The position numbers and the translations under genes were made by a program. A stretch of DNA of 64,000 nt from Siphonodentalium dalli. Lineage: Eukaryota > Mollusca > Scaphopoda > Gadilida > Siphonodentaliidae. Below are positions 25,201 through 35,125 of the stretch, in pieces (position 1 is the stretch's first letter; every line of letters begins with the position of its first letter). Where the stretch lies: positions 162,989,043-163,053,042 of the forward strand of contig CP136069.1 in the NCBI GenBank assembly GCA_032622095.1. Reading direction: 5' to 3'. Under the pieces are notes generated by a model, which was given only the letters and a program-made list of their open reading frames with translations, did not search any database and had not been told where the DNA came from.

Positions 25201-26036
25201 GGTCGAAATCCTTACCGTTTGCGAAAATGGTCCATACCACATTTTCAACCCTCGGGTGGTACTCCCCGGTTGTGGGGTGTTTCTATTGTGTATTTGGGGT
25301 GTGCCACCCGCCTATAACATCAAATCGGTTGAAATCATTACCGTCCTCGAATATTGTCCATACTCCATTTTTACCCCCTCGTGGTGGTACCACAGGGGAT
25401 GATGGTTGGGGTAGGTGTGTTTCTAGTGTATATTTGTGGCTGGCCACCCACCCGCGCCGTCAAATCAGTTGAAATCCTTACCGTTCTCGAAAATGGTCCA
25501 TACCCCATGTTCACCCCTCGGGTGGTACCCACGGTGGTGATGGGTGTGCGATCGTGTGTTTATATGGTGTATTTGGGTAAGCCACCCACCCGTGCCGTCA
25601 AATCGGTTGAAGTCCTTACCTTTCTCGAAAATGGTCCATACCCCATTTTCATCTCCTCGGGGTGGTACCACCGGGTTGATGGGAGGTACCCCCAGCTGAC
25701 AGGTGGGATGGGGTTTTTCTATGGTGTATAGTGGCGGGCCACCCACCCAAATGCCATCAATCGGTCGAAATCCGTACCGTTCTCGAAAATGGTCCATACC
25801 CAATGTTTACCCATCGGTGTGTTACCCCCCCCCCCCCCGGTGATGGTGGGGTTCGGGTATTTCTATGGTTTATTTGGGGCGGGTCACCCACCCATGCCGT
25901 CAAATCGGTCGATGTCCTTACCGTTCACGAAAATGGTCCGTTCCCATTTTCGCCCCATCGGGTTGTACCCCCGGGAGTGATGTTGAGGGGCGAGGGGTGT
26001 TTATATTGTGTATTTGGGTGTGCCACGCGCCCATAA
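22235..26036 (+). repeat. ~139-bp satellite, about 27 monomers, with higher-order blocks
   Basis: TCAAATCGGTCGAAATCC recurs at 22481, 22620, 22759, 22898, 23119 and onward, a spacing of 139-140 bp with one short unit of 81 bp. Monomers also share CTCGAAAATGGTCCATACCC, a GGTACC-containing block and GGGGTGGGCCACCCACCC. Higher-order copies: block A at about 22235-22660, 24811-25240 and 25684-26036; block B at about 23465-23868, 23869-24280 and 25257-25680. C-runs of 10-18 occur at about 22403, 23327, 24979 and 25826. Up to three frames on each strand are open; these are not genes. Confidence 0.95.
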
Positions 26037-26341
26037 CAACAATGAGAACTGTATAGTTAGGTCTTGGCTTTTTCCAGTTAGTATTGGGAATGGACACTGC
26101 ATCACACCCCGCCAATCGCGCAACCATTGCAGGTCACGTCCCTGCTACAGCGTACCAGTTGGCTATTAACTATAGACCACAATTTCCGAAACATCCCTCC
26201 GTGTTCGTAAGATGTTATTCATTTAAATTTATTTATAATAACATACACGAACCAGATCCCATCTATATTTCCGACAAAAGGAGGACCATAACTTATGTCT
26301 TAATTTTAGGATTTTTCTTAAGAACCTCACGTTAGACTAAA
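26037..26341. other. Spacer between satellite and DNA transposon
   Basis: No recognisable gene. The short ORF at 26084-26335 has no domain I recognise. Confidence 0.5.
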
Positions 26342-26510
26342 TAGTAGGGCGGCTAAGTGTAAAATTATGGTACAATCGTTCAGTTGGTGATACAAACATG
26401 AAACTTGGTATGCATGATCAATATATATTACTAAAACAAATTGCTCGACAAACCAATCAAAATGGCCACCGGATTCAAGATGGCCGCCATTTTTCAAAAT
26501 GGCCGCCGCA
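26342..26510 (+). repeat. Left terminal inverted repeat with AAGATGGCCGCC motifs
   Basis: The outer 18 bp match the right TIR exactly; inner parts are about 160 bp long and imperfect. The inner end holds AAGATGGCCGCCATTTT (26478) and AAATGGCCGCCGC, matching the known consensus core of the zinc-finger factor YY1 (AAGATGGCGGC). Regulatory use is inferred. Confidence 0.75.
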
Positions 26511-26719
26511 TTGAACTTCTACCCAGTATATAAGATACACTAACCACTTTTCGGTTCTTTCTTTGTTACGATATATAAGTAAATCATCCCTTTAAAGTTT
26601 GCGTTATCATAAGTATGCAAAAATATTATTATTTTTCGGAATTTATTGATTATTTTCATATTTTTACAGGTTTTTTTCTTCAAAATTCTTCAAAAAAATA
26701 GAGGATCACAAACATGGTC

Positions 26720-28550
26720 ACGATGTGCTTATGACATTCTCAGACACAGTTAGTTCTGTACTATCCCAAGCTTATAAATATAATTAAGCGCTAGAAATTG
26801 TTGGAGCAGCAGAAATAATTCGTAAACATATGCTTGAACATCGTACCAAATTTGACAAAAAGGATGTATACAATGCTCTATACCACAAAGTCTTCTGCAA
26901 TTTGTATGTATGATCGAGCATGGTGCTGACATCAAGTCACAGCTTACACATGGTGCAACAAAGTCTGATTTAGCAATCGCGCAGTTATTAGAAATAAACT
27001 GGTTCTCATCTAGATATAAGGACAACGCCTTTTATCATCGCCACTGTCAAGACTGTGAAACACCATTCCCTATGTACACTGGCATCACTTTGTACGCAAA
27101 ACACAAGGAAACGAAACCTGATTTTACATGTTCTATGAAAACTGACTGATCATGTCATGGACATCTAAAACCAGCTTGGAGATGTTGTTGTTAAACAGTA
27201 TCAAACATATGGATTTGTGTGTACACCTATATTGAGAAAAGGCTTGTTCACCACATCTGATTTGGACAATATTGACCACAACCCGACATCAACTACCAGC
27301 ACATCATCTTTCCACGGGACAACGCCTTTTATCATCGCCACTGTCAAGACTGTGAAACACCATTCCCTATGTACACTGGCATCACTTTGTACGCAAAACA
27401 CAAGGAAACGAAACCTGATTTTACATGTTCTATGAAAACTGACTGATCATGTCATGGACATCTAAAACCAGCTTGGAGATGTTGTTGTTAAACAGTATCA
27501 AACATATGGATTTGTGTGTCCACCTATATTGAGAAAAGGCTTGTTCACCACATCTGCTTTGGACAATATTGACCACAACCCGACATCAACTACCAGCACA
27601 TCATCTTTCCACGGGACAATATTTCAATGTTTCATCATCTGCATCCAGATAATCAAGGCGAGCAGCAACCTATATATTGACTTCAGTTCTTGAAAAACTG
27701 GAAAAACGAAACAAATCCCACATCTTCCAGATTCGTATACAAATGTTCCACCTGTCTATTTAAAAGATGTAAAGCCAAACCCACCAACTAACACCGGCTT
27801 TGATCTACCTGGTTCAACTGTTTTTTCAAAAACATCTTCGGCTGGATTATGAGTGGTTAAAAAAGGTCTCGTCAACGGAAGTCATTGATGGTAATACATC
27901 AATAACGTGGTGATCTCATGGTGCGACTCCAATGAGAGGTCAGCAGTTTGATGTTGCAATAACCTCAATGTTACCTCTGTTGCGTGATCAGGCTCACTCA
28001 TTAACCACGAAAAAACATTGCATGCGCAAAATTAATGAATCGGTTCAACTTCTGAACTCAGAACGGACACCGGTCATTACTGCAGACCAGCCTCTGTATG
28101 CATTGGCTAAGCAGATACAGTGGCAGTGGCCAGACTTATATGGTGAGGACAAATATGTTGTTATGCTTGGAGGGTTACATCTGGAATTGGATGCTCTAAA
28201 ATGTTTGGTTCAGTGCTTCTGGATAGCGACTGGACGAGTGCTCCTGTAGAAGCAGGTATAGCAAGCCCAGACACAGCAGATTCATTCATCAAAGCTTCAC
28301 GTATTACAAAAACCCGACAGGCACATCAGATAACACCATGTAGTCTGTACAAACTCATGAAATTTGCACACTCAGAATACTGCAGTCGGGATTTATCCAA
28401 TGTTGATAGCACGCACTCAAATTTCAATGACTGGTGTAAAAGTAAATGTGCTGTTAATCCACAGTTCCAGTTCTGGAGTTTGGTGCTTGACATTGAATTG
28501 ACAATTTTACTGCTACCTATTCACCTCAGAGACATGATGACAATATAGAA
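26720..28550 (+). pseudogene. N-terminal and middle part of DNA-transposon protein, broken
   Basis: Fragments in shifting frames read as one protein: EIIRKHMLEHRTKFDKKDVY (26820-26880), CQDCETPFPMYTGITLYAKH (27050-27110), NIDHNPTSTTSTSSFHGT (27270-27320), RGQQFDVAITSMLPLLRD (27935), ITADQPLYALAKQIQW (28075-28120), YGEDKYVVMLGGLHLELDAL (28138-28197), then after a one-base shift at 28200 GSVLLDSDWTSAPVEAGIAS (28203). The block ends with a residue stretch on QFQFWSLVLDIELTILLLPI (28460). Multiple stops and frameshifts show it is dead. I recognise the block order but no named domain, and I do not assign a catalytic role. It is an alternative possibility that this is a captured host-like gene, but its place between matching TIRs argues for a transposon gene. 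Confidence 0.7.
27021..27614 (+). repeat. 297-bp perfect-phase tandem duplication inside the transposon
   Basis: 27021-27317 is repeated as 27318-27614, with only a few substitutions (for example GTGTGTACACC versus GTGTGTCCACC). GACAA is present at both starts and after the second copy, i.e. 5-bp microhomology at the junction. The duplication repeats part of the coding sequence and thus helped to break the ORF. Confidence 0.93.
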
Positions 28551-28839
28551 GAAACACCCCAGCATAGCAAATGAATTTCACAGAGGGAACTTTCTTGTAC
28601 ACAATACTGAAAGAAACTTCTCAAGTATGGCAATAGACCAGACCCATGAACAGCACACTGCAGTCGTGAAAGGGATGGAGGAGCAATTGGGATAACTGAG
28701 GATGAAGCACACTCAATAGATGGATGGTCGTTAGTCCAGAATTATGTTGCCTTATTTCTGATTATGATAATATTGCTTGTACAAAGGATATCACATAAGA
28801 AACCAAGCATCACGAGGAGACAATTGCATATAAAAAAAA

Positions 28840-30010
28840 TTCAATAATGTGAATAACCTCACAGACGTGACACAAGAAATGGGAAATCCGTTTTCTGATG
28901 ACTCCACAGATAAAATACAGACATATTGCCATAAATATAAGAGAACTGACATCGTGTTTGACGTGTACAAGACAGGTAGCCGCATTCAGGAAACTAGGCC
29001 AAAGCGCGGCAAAGGAATCAGGAGAAGGGTATAAGAATCTAGCAAAACTCTAGCAGACTGGCATAGCTTTCTTCACGATGACAACACAACAGAGCTACTA
29101 GTATTTCACTTCCTTGCTGACAAGATCATGACTGTTAATACAGACAATGGCATTGTTGTTACCAAAGGTGAACATGTACAAAGTAACCATGAACTTGATT
29201 TGGATATTCTTGCACCATGTACAGATGAAGAGGCCGATACAGGGATATTTGTGGATGCAAAACACGCAGTTATCAACCAACACAACAGCATCATAATCCA
29301 AGCCACCGAAACGGATATAGTGATTGTAGCTGTAATTGTATACTCAAGTTTGAAAGCATTCGGTCACAGAAAGACATTCAGAGGAATTCCGATACATTAG
29401 ATTGTTTCATCAATAGGTACAACAAAATATTATGGAATTCTCTTTTTCCATGCATTAGTAGATGTGATGTGGTATCTGCATTTCGCGGGAAAGGAAAAAA
29501 GTCTGCATGGCAGGCATGGAATGTATTTCCAGAAGCTTTACCAATTTTCTCCAGACTTGGCAATTCTCGAGTGTCCATCACAGAACATGACATTTCAGTA
29601 ATCGAGAGATTCATTATAATAATGTACGACCGTTCAAATACATCCAATGACATTAATGAAGCCAGACTAGACTTTTTTGCACGAAAACAGAGACCATACA
29701 ATGCTATTCCACCTACAAGGTCTACGCTTTTGCAGCATGTCAAGCGAGCCGCATACGAAGCAGGGCATATATGGGGACAATCATTGGCATTGTAAATCAG
29801 CTTACCCGAGTCCTGTAGATTGGGGATGGGCAGAAAATGGCAGTCACTGGGAACCATTTTGGACGGAGCTTCCACCATGCAATTGTCAAATGTAGCAGTC
29901 AGTTGACCAATTGCGGCTGCAAGAAGGCGTGTAGTGGGCGATGCACATGCTACCATATTGGGCATCCGTGCACCACTTTATGCAGTTGTTGCTGCCAAGT
30001 TTAAAAGACT
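28840..30010 (+). pseudogene. C-terminal part of DNA-transposon protein with CxC tail, broken
   Basis: Recognisable blocks in order: DVTQEMGNPFSDDSTDKIQT (28865), HDDNTTELLVFHFLADKI (29078), DEEADTGIFVDAKHAV (29224-29270), TETDIVIVAVIVYSSLKAF (29305), FRGKGKKSAWQAWNVFPEAL (29482), PPTRSTLLQHVKRAAYEAGH (29709), GWGWAENGSHWEPFWTELPP (about 29820), then from 29891 a cysteine-rich tail with CGCKKACSGRCTCY and CTTLCSCCC. The acidic blocks EEADT and TDIVIVA look like metal-binding nuclease motifs, but this is inference. The cysteine pattern resembles CXC DNA-binding tails. Stops and frame changes between blocks make it a pseudogene. It completes the protein begun upstream in the same TIR element. 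Confidence 0.72.
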
Positions 30011-30277
30011 CTAAGAACTGATAGTAGCTATCCCAGTACTAACATCATAAATAGTGTGAGGTTAAATTGTTTGAAATTGTTTTTTTTTTCATAATTTGAA
30101 AGTTAAGTGATATAAAAATGCAAACATTTTGAAACGAAACAGCTCATTTGTTACAATATATTGTTTTAACATACTCAGGTTGTTTTTTTAATTTCAATTC
30201 AACCTTTATAAATGACATAAGATCTCTTGTTTGAGTGATACATCAATAAAATCGGTTAACTTTTCAAAATTCGTAAA

Positions 30278-30438
30278 CTGACATAGCTGAAAATGGCGGC
30301 CATCTTAAAAATGGCAGCCATCTTGGATTTTCGCGTGGTTTGTCGAACAATATTGTTTAGTGGCCCATACTGACCATTCGTACCAAATTTTATGCTTGTA
30401 TCACCAAGTGAACGATTTTACACTTAGCCGCCCTACTA
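30278..30438 (-). repeat. Right terminal inverted repeat
   Basis: The reverse complement starts TAGTAGGGCGGCTAAGTG. It also carries AATGGCGGCCATCTT and ATGGCAGCCATCTTGG at 30290-30326, mirroring the left arm. Confidence 0.8.
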
Positions 30439-31380
30439 AAAGTTAAGACCAAAATTAAGACTATATTAAGTAAGACACTTGTCGTGAAACGCACTTACGA
30501 CTGAAGTTTGAACTTAAGACCATCTTACGTCCCAACTATGTCAGTTGCTTTTATGAAACTGTGCCTAGCCATAATCAAGTATGACAAGGAGTATGATTGA
30601 TGGGCAGTCTCCAATAATAATTATTGGGCTATTACAGTCTATTACCTGGTTAGTTTGATATCGACTGCGATATGAGCCCGAGGTAACGACCGTAACGTCG
30701 TATCGGTGTGAAGTATGGCACTGACGAGCAATAGCACTGTCAGAAATTGCAACGCATTCCAGATCATATATTATATACCCATGATTGCAATTATGGAATA
30801 TAACATATTTTGGTTTCACGAATGACCAACTCATAATTCCGTTAAAACAACTAATCCTTCAAATTATGACAACTATATAAGGCTTATCACTGAAGGTTTC
30901 TCATGCATATCACCATAATTCCCAACCACATCTTTTACCGGGTCGCAGTTCGACTTCTTTTCCTCTCAAAAAATTCAGGTTTCTATAAATAAAACGACCA
31001 TGTCCCACTGTATACCAAGAAATGCGGCACAGTATACGCGGAGTGCGAAATAAGGTTCTTATGAGTATTCCTAGGTCCGACATATTTTGGTCGATAACAT
31101 ACTGACCAAGTAGTATAATAATATTAACAATATATCACTATTAGCGAGTCAAAATCATATAATAATAGTTCGAATGTGACATTCCGGTAGTTTTTTCGGA
31201 TTAGACTGGCAAGGTAGGGTCATCTTTTGTTTGTACATGTATATCGGTGATTGATATTTATATATTATGACAACGAATGGAATAACAGTAGGAATGATGT
31301 AATAAAATTATACATTTTATGGTATTTTATTTTATTCGGATATCAATATTTTGTATATACACCAAATAAACTATATAACA
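30439..31380. other. AT-rich spacer without recognised gene
   Basis: The first 100 bp right of the transposon repeat TTAAGAC-like motifs. Nothing coding or structured was recognised in the rest. Confidence 0.5.
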
Positions 31381-31383
31381 AGT

Positions 31384-31495
31384 GTGTGAGATGTGTGTGT
31401 GTGTGTGGGTGTGTGTGTGTGTGTGTGTGAGGGGTGCGTTTGTGTGTGTGTGTGAGGCTCTATATGTGGGGTGAGATAGCGAGGGTGTGTGTGTG
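31384..31495. repeat. TG microsatellite
   Basis: Interrupted TG dinucleotide runs, several GTGTGTGTGTGTG tracts with GGGTG and GAGG breaks. Confidence 0.95.
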
Positions 31496-32065
31496 TTTAT
31501 CTGTCACGATTTTGGCGCGTTTAAAATTATCGCTCGCTTATGTCCGATTTCACACAAATTTTCACTAACCATGCTCTTAAATATTCGTTAATGGGCAACT
31601 AAACCACAAACACTGTATACCATAAGTGTTTATTGGAGTGCCAGTCAACAATGTCGGATGGGGCACACTTAAGCATGTGGTCGAATCGTTGAATTATGCA
31701 ATCTTATCAGCAACGAGATTATATACTGACTCTCCTTACCACATCTGTTGATAGAGTTGGGATTCTGTTCTTGATCTAGCACGACAGCGCCTATATGTTG
31801 GGATAGTTATGATTCTTTTCTCGATCTGGAAGGATCTAGCTCCACCTTTTGTAACAATCGTTTCCCGATTTATTTGTAAAGCACATCCATTATCAAGATT
31901 GTTCAATGTCGTACAGCGCACGGGTTGTGTTTCTGGGTCAACACACGCCCAATTGGATTTTCCAGTTAACCCATTGGATGTGGTGCTCTAAGTTGGTCAT
32001 GGCATTGGAATATAGTTATTTACCAGAATAAAAAAAAAACAGCTCAATCAAAACAAAAAAAATTT

Positions 32066-32563
32066 TTAAGGCACGGGAGGCCTTGGTGGTGGGTATGCTG
32101 GTAAAATACTCACCTCCGTTGAAAACCGCCATAAACAGAAAGAATATTCAAATATAGACAGACTTTGTTCGTATAGCAATTAGACATATCGCATAAACAT
32201 TATGTTATTGTCAGATGTTTACCCATTGTTATGTAAACAAGTGTACAAAAAAGTTACCTTTTCTGGCGTTTGTTTATATTATGATGATACAAATAAAGAG
32301 CGTTCTTCGTTAGTGTATTCCTGATATGGAAATAATAAAGAGCGTTTATATACTTTTTGTGTGATTATCCGATAGAATTGCGCTGTCCTCTGTAACGCAG
32401 TCAGGTTCTTGTTTAGATAATACATAGTAGATCTTGATGGTAGCATGCTATTTACGCGATGATTGTGGTATATACAAAACTATGTACATTGTAATAGTCT
32501 CTCTGTTTGTGTGGTTGGAACAAATATGAATATTTCGACAACGAAGGCCTCCCATGCTATTAA
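32066..32563 (+). mobile_element. TTAA MITE, family 'GGCACGGGAGGCC', copy 2
   Basis: TTAA flanks both ends (32066-32069, 32560-32563). The left end begins GGCACGGGAGGCCTTGG; the right end, reversed, TAGCATGGGAGGCCTT. Sister unit 2 of the host repeat shows a single TTAA at 36028-36031 (GTTTTAATCTAAAGCC), so the empty site is visible. The interior holds AAAGAGCG at 32295 and 32337. It is the same family as 7483-7976, opposite orientation. Confidence 0.92.
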
Positions 32564-32719
32564 TCTAAAGCCATATGGTGGTTTGCATCTCAAAATACAT
32601 GCTTCCCCTTTTAAGTTTTCCCGGTATCGAAATAGGTCTATACATGCTTGAACTACATTTCTGTAGGCATTGCCTGTGCCTGCATGTCGCATTGAAGTAA
32701 ACAAAATATACAATTTTAA

Positions 32720-34138
32720 CCGGGGGGGGGGTCGGAAAAAATTACAGGATACAAGGACCGGGTGGGTGGGTATCCCAGAGTCCGGAATGCAGATTTTTTC
32801 TGATGTCATGCAATTTTTTTCCAAAATCATTTCTAAGACAAATTACAGCTTCAAAATGAATTGAATCATTGAAACAATCAGATTCATGTAGTAGTGCATG
32901 CTATAGCCTTATACAAGTGGGGGGGCTCTATATTTATTTATTTGTCCACAATTTCTCCCTTTAACAGTTGAAATCATGGGGTGGGTCCGGTTTTGGTCGA
33001 GGAAAACAATTGCAATGAAAAAAATCCATTCTCATCTTTTCTCATAGTTTATCATGGCTTTTTTTTTAAAGTATTATAAATGGAGGATACCTGCGTGTTT
33101 TGAGTGAATATTGGAAGTATCTCATGAGTGGTCACAGTGATATACTGGAATCATCACGAGTGGCTAAAGGCCACCAGTGATGATTCCAGTATCTCACTGT
33201 GACCACGAATGGGGTAATTCTGGTATTCACTCAAAACACGAAGGTTTTTTTTTTATTATATGCGCTATTTACTAAAATAGATTGAGGAATCAATTCAAAA
33301 TCGAACCGATTCCGATCACATCGGCAATACAATTTCTGCACAACAGATAACTCAGAATACACATGCTTCAAATGTGCGTAATATATCAGATACCTTTATT
33401 TCAAATATACCAACTTACTTGCTTGTGTACTATTAGCAATGTGGCATTGCATTTTTGTCTCTTATTGACACAAAATCGTTATTTGAACAGTGATTGGAGC
33501 ATTAAAAGGCTCCAGATCCAATCTCAGAGCATCTAATTTTCAAAATGTTCCGGGGAGGCCCCCTGACCACCTCCCGTACTCCCCCTCAGGCCTTCGTGAG
33601 ATACTACTCGCCTTGACATTTTGTATGAGAGCTACTCGCCACTCGCCTAGAATGGTTTTAAGGGGAGCTCATCATTGCTCACCAGTGATTTCCCACATGG
33701 AGAGGACTGGAACTGTGTTTATTTAATCAAATTGATGGTGTTTATACTTTACACATGCACATATTTTAACCTATTGCTAATAAGGGACACATCTATCCTG
33801 TTAAAGTGTGTAATTTGACATTTATAACCATAAATATTTGAGTTTTTAAAGGTTTTGTTGGCATATTTTTCAGGCATGTGCTTTGTTTGTTTATTTGTTG
33901 TGGGTGTACTTGATCAGCGTTCTCTCAGTTCCGGTGCAGACACAATGAGATACCCTTACCCTGCCAAAAACACATTATTTAGTAGAATTTACAAGGTTTT
34001 CATCAATAGTGGGGGTGGGTGTCCCAGACCTGGGTGGAAAAAAACTTACGATCCAGGTGTAGTGGGTCCCCAAAACTGAAAAACACAAAATTTCCACCTT
34101 GTATCCGTTATTTTTTTTCTTTGACCCATCCCCCTGTT
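32720..34138. mobile_element. 1.4-kb insertion with G-rich TIRs in unit 1
   Basis: Bounded by TTTTAAC on both sides (32714-32720 and 34137-34143), while sister units have one copy (CAATTTTAACACGG, near 36180). The left end runs CGGGGGGGGGGTCGG, then AAAAAATTACAGGATACAAGG. The right end, reversed, CAGGGGGATGGGTC, then AAATAACGGATACAAGG. Target duplication can be read as TTAA (piggyBac-like) or as 7-8 bp ending TTTTAAC with CAGGGGG ends (hAT-like); I favour the second slightly. No transposase is visible; the small ORF at 33490-33726 is not recognised. Confidence 0.78.
33094..33240. repeat. 147-bp hairpin nested in the 1.4-kb insertion
   Basis: CGTGTTTTGAGTGAATA at the left pairs with TATTCACTCAAAACACG at the right. 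Inner arms GTCACAGTGATATACTGGAA and TTCCAGTATCTCACTGTGAC pair too, around GTGGCTAAAGGCCAC. No ORF. Confidence 0.9.
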
Positions 34139-34555
34139 TTAACACGGTATTTGTTTACCAAAACAATAGCCATATGCACGGCATGGAAACGAAAAGAGCG
34201 TTCCGTGCTAGTCTATTCCTGATTGGTAATAAAAAAGCCCGTTTTTTTCACTTTTGTGCGCTAAGTTGAAAACGGCTGCGAAATGGCGGTGATAATGAAC
34301 ATTATATTTTAAAGAGCATATGAAGCCAGCATAACATTAATTCGTGCTAGCCAATTTACCATTTTGAAGATTTAATAAAGTATGTATAGTTACAACTAAT
34401 CGCCCGATTCTGGACATTCTTCGTAATAAGTGGGTTTCATAATACTCGGGTACACAGGCGCTGGTCAAATTTCCCAAAAAGGCAGTATTACAATATTATT
34501 TTCAATATGTGTTAAGGTATTGACCCCATGTTACATTTCCGAGTTCTAATTACAA

Positions 34556-35125
34556 CTAGAGGTGTGACTGTCCCAATGGGACTACGGATACCTGTTTTTA
34601 AAATACTAAGATGTTTCACATGTCAGTAAACATTTAGTTAAAATAATAAAATAACAGTTCCCATTGCAGGTGTACAACCATAACCCTAATCTTAAACATA
34701 TTGACCGAAAAATGTAGGAATAAAAGCTTGGACAAAATTATGCATGTTGCGAAAAAATTTCTAAGTCGAAAAAGGGGAATAACTCCATACAAAAAATGTC
34801 GGACAGACGTCATAATCGCAGGTGCACAGGTTCCCATGGTACTAAATATCAGCACCAAGATTAAAAAACATTGACCTAAAAATGTAGGAATAAAAGCTCG
34901 GACAAAAGTATATATGTTGCGAAAAAGGGGGGATAACTCCATCAAAAAAAGTCCGACAAGTCTGTGCCAAGTTTCACGGAAATTGATCAAAAAACGACTG
35001 AGAAAAACTCCGGACAAATTTGTGTCCACGGACGGACGGACGACGGACGGACGACGGACGGACGGGCGGACGGACGAGCTGACTCCAGTATACCCCCATA
35101 ACTTCGTTGCGGGGGGGGGGGTATA
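34556..35125 (+). mobile_element. ~570-bp retroposon-like insertion with ACGG repeats
   Basis: Sister units read ATTACAATAAAGTTGCC, whereas unit 1 is opened between ATTACAA and AATAAAG. The insert contains an internal duplication (GTAGGAATAAAAGCT.GGAC at about 34711 and 34883), a CCAAGTTTCACGGAAATTGA segment, ACGG/GACGG repeats (35026-35075) and a final TAACTTCGTTGCGGGGGGG tract. No clear target duplication (AA only). Its layout resembles 3' ends of retroposons from marine invertebrates (recollection, not verified). Confidence 0.7.

Larger units (their letters stand above)
26342..30438 (+). mobile_element. 4.1-kb TIR DNA transposon, autonomous ancestor, decayed
   Basis: The ends are inverted: TAGTAGGGCGGCTAAGTG at 26342 matches the reverse complement of the right end. 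Similarity continues to about 26505 and from 30278, including GTTCA.TTGGTGATACAA, GACAAACCA and AAGATGGC.GCCATTTTT. The bases AAA flank both ends, a possible 3-bp target duplication, but this is weak. The interior encodes pieces of one large protein (see entries at 26720-28550 and 28840-30010). I cannot place the superfamily from sequence alone; the protein type is one I recall as multicopy and uncharacterised in many invertebrates. Confidence 0.85.

Noticed and set aside
22147-26056. Many overlapping ORFs up to 209 codons on both strands
   Set aside because: Open frames overlap in several frames and repeat with the satellite period; a stop-poor satellite, not genes.
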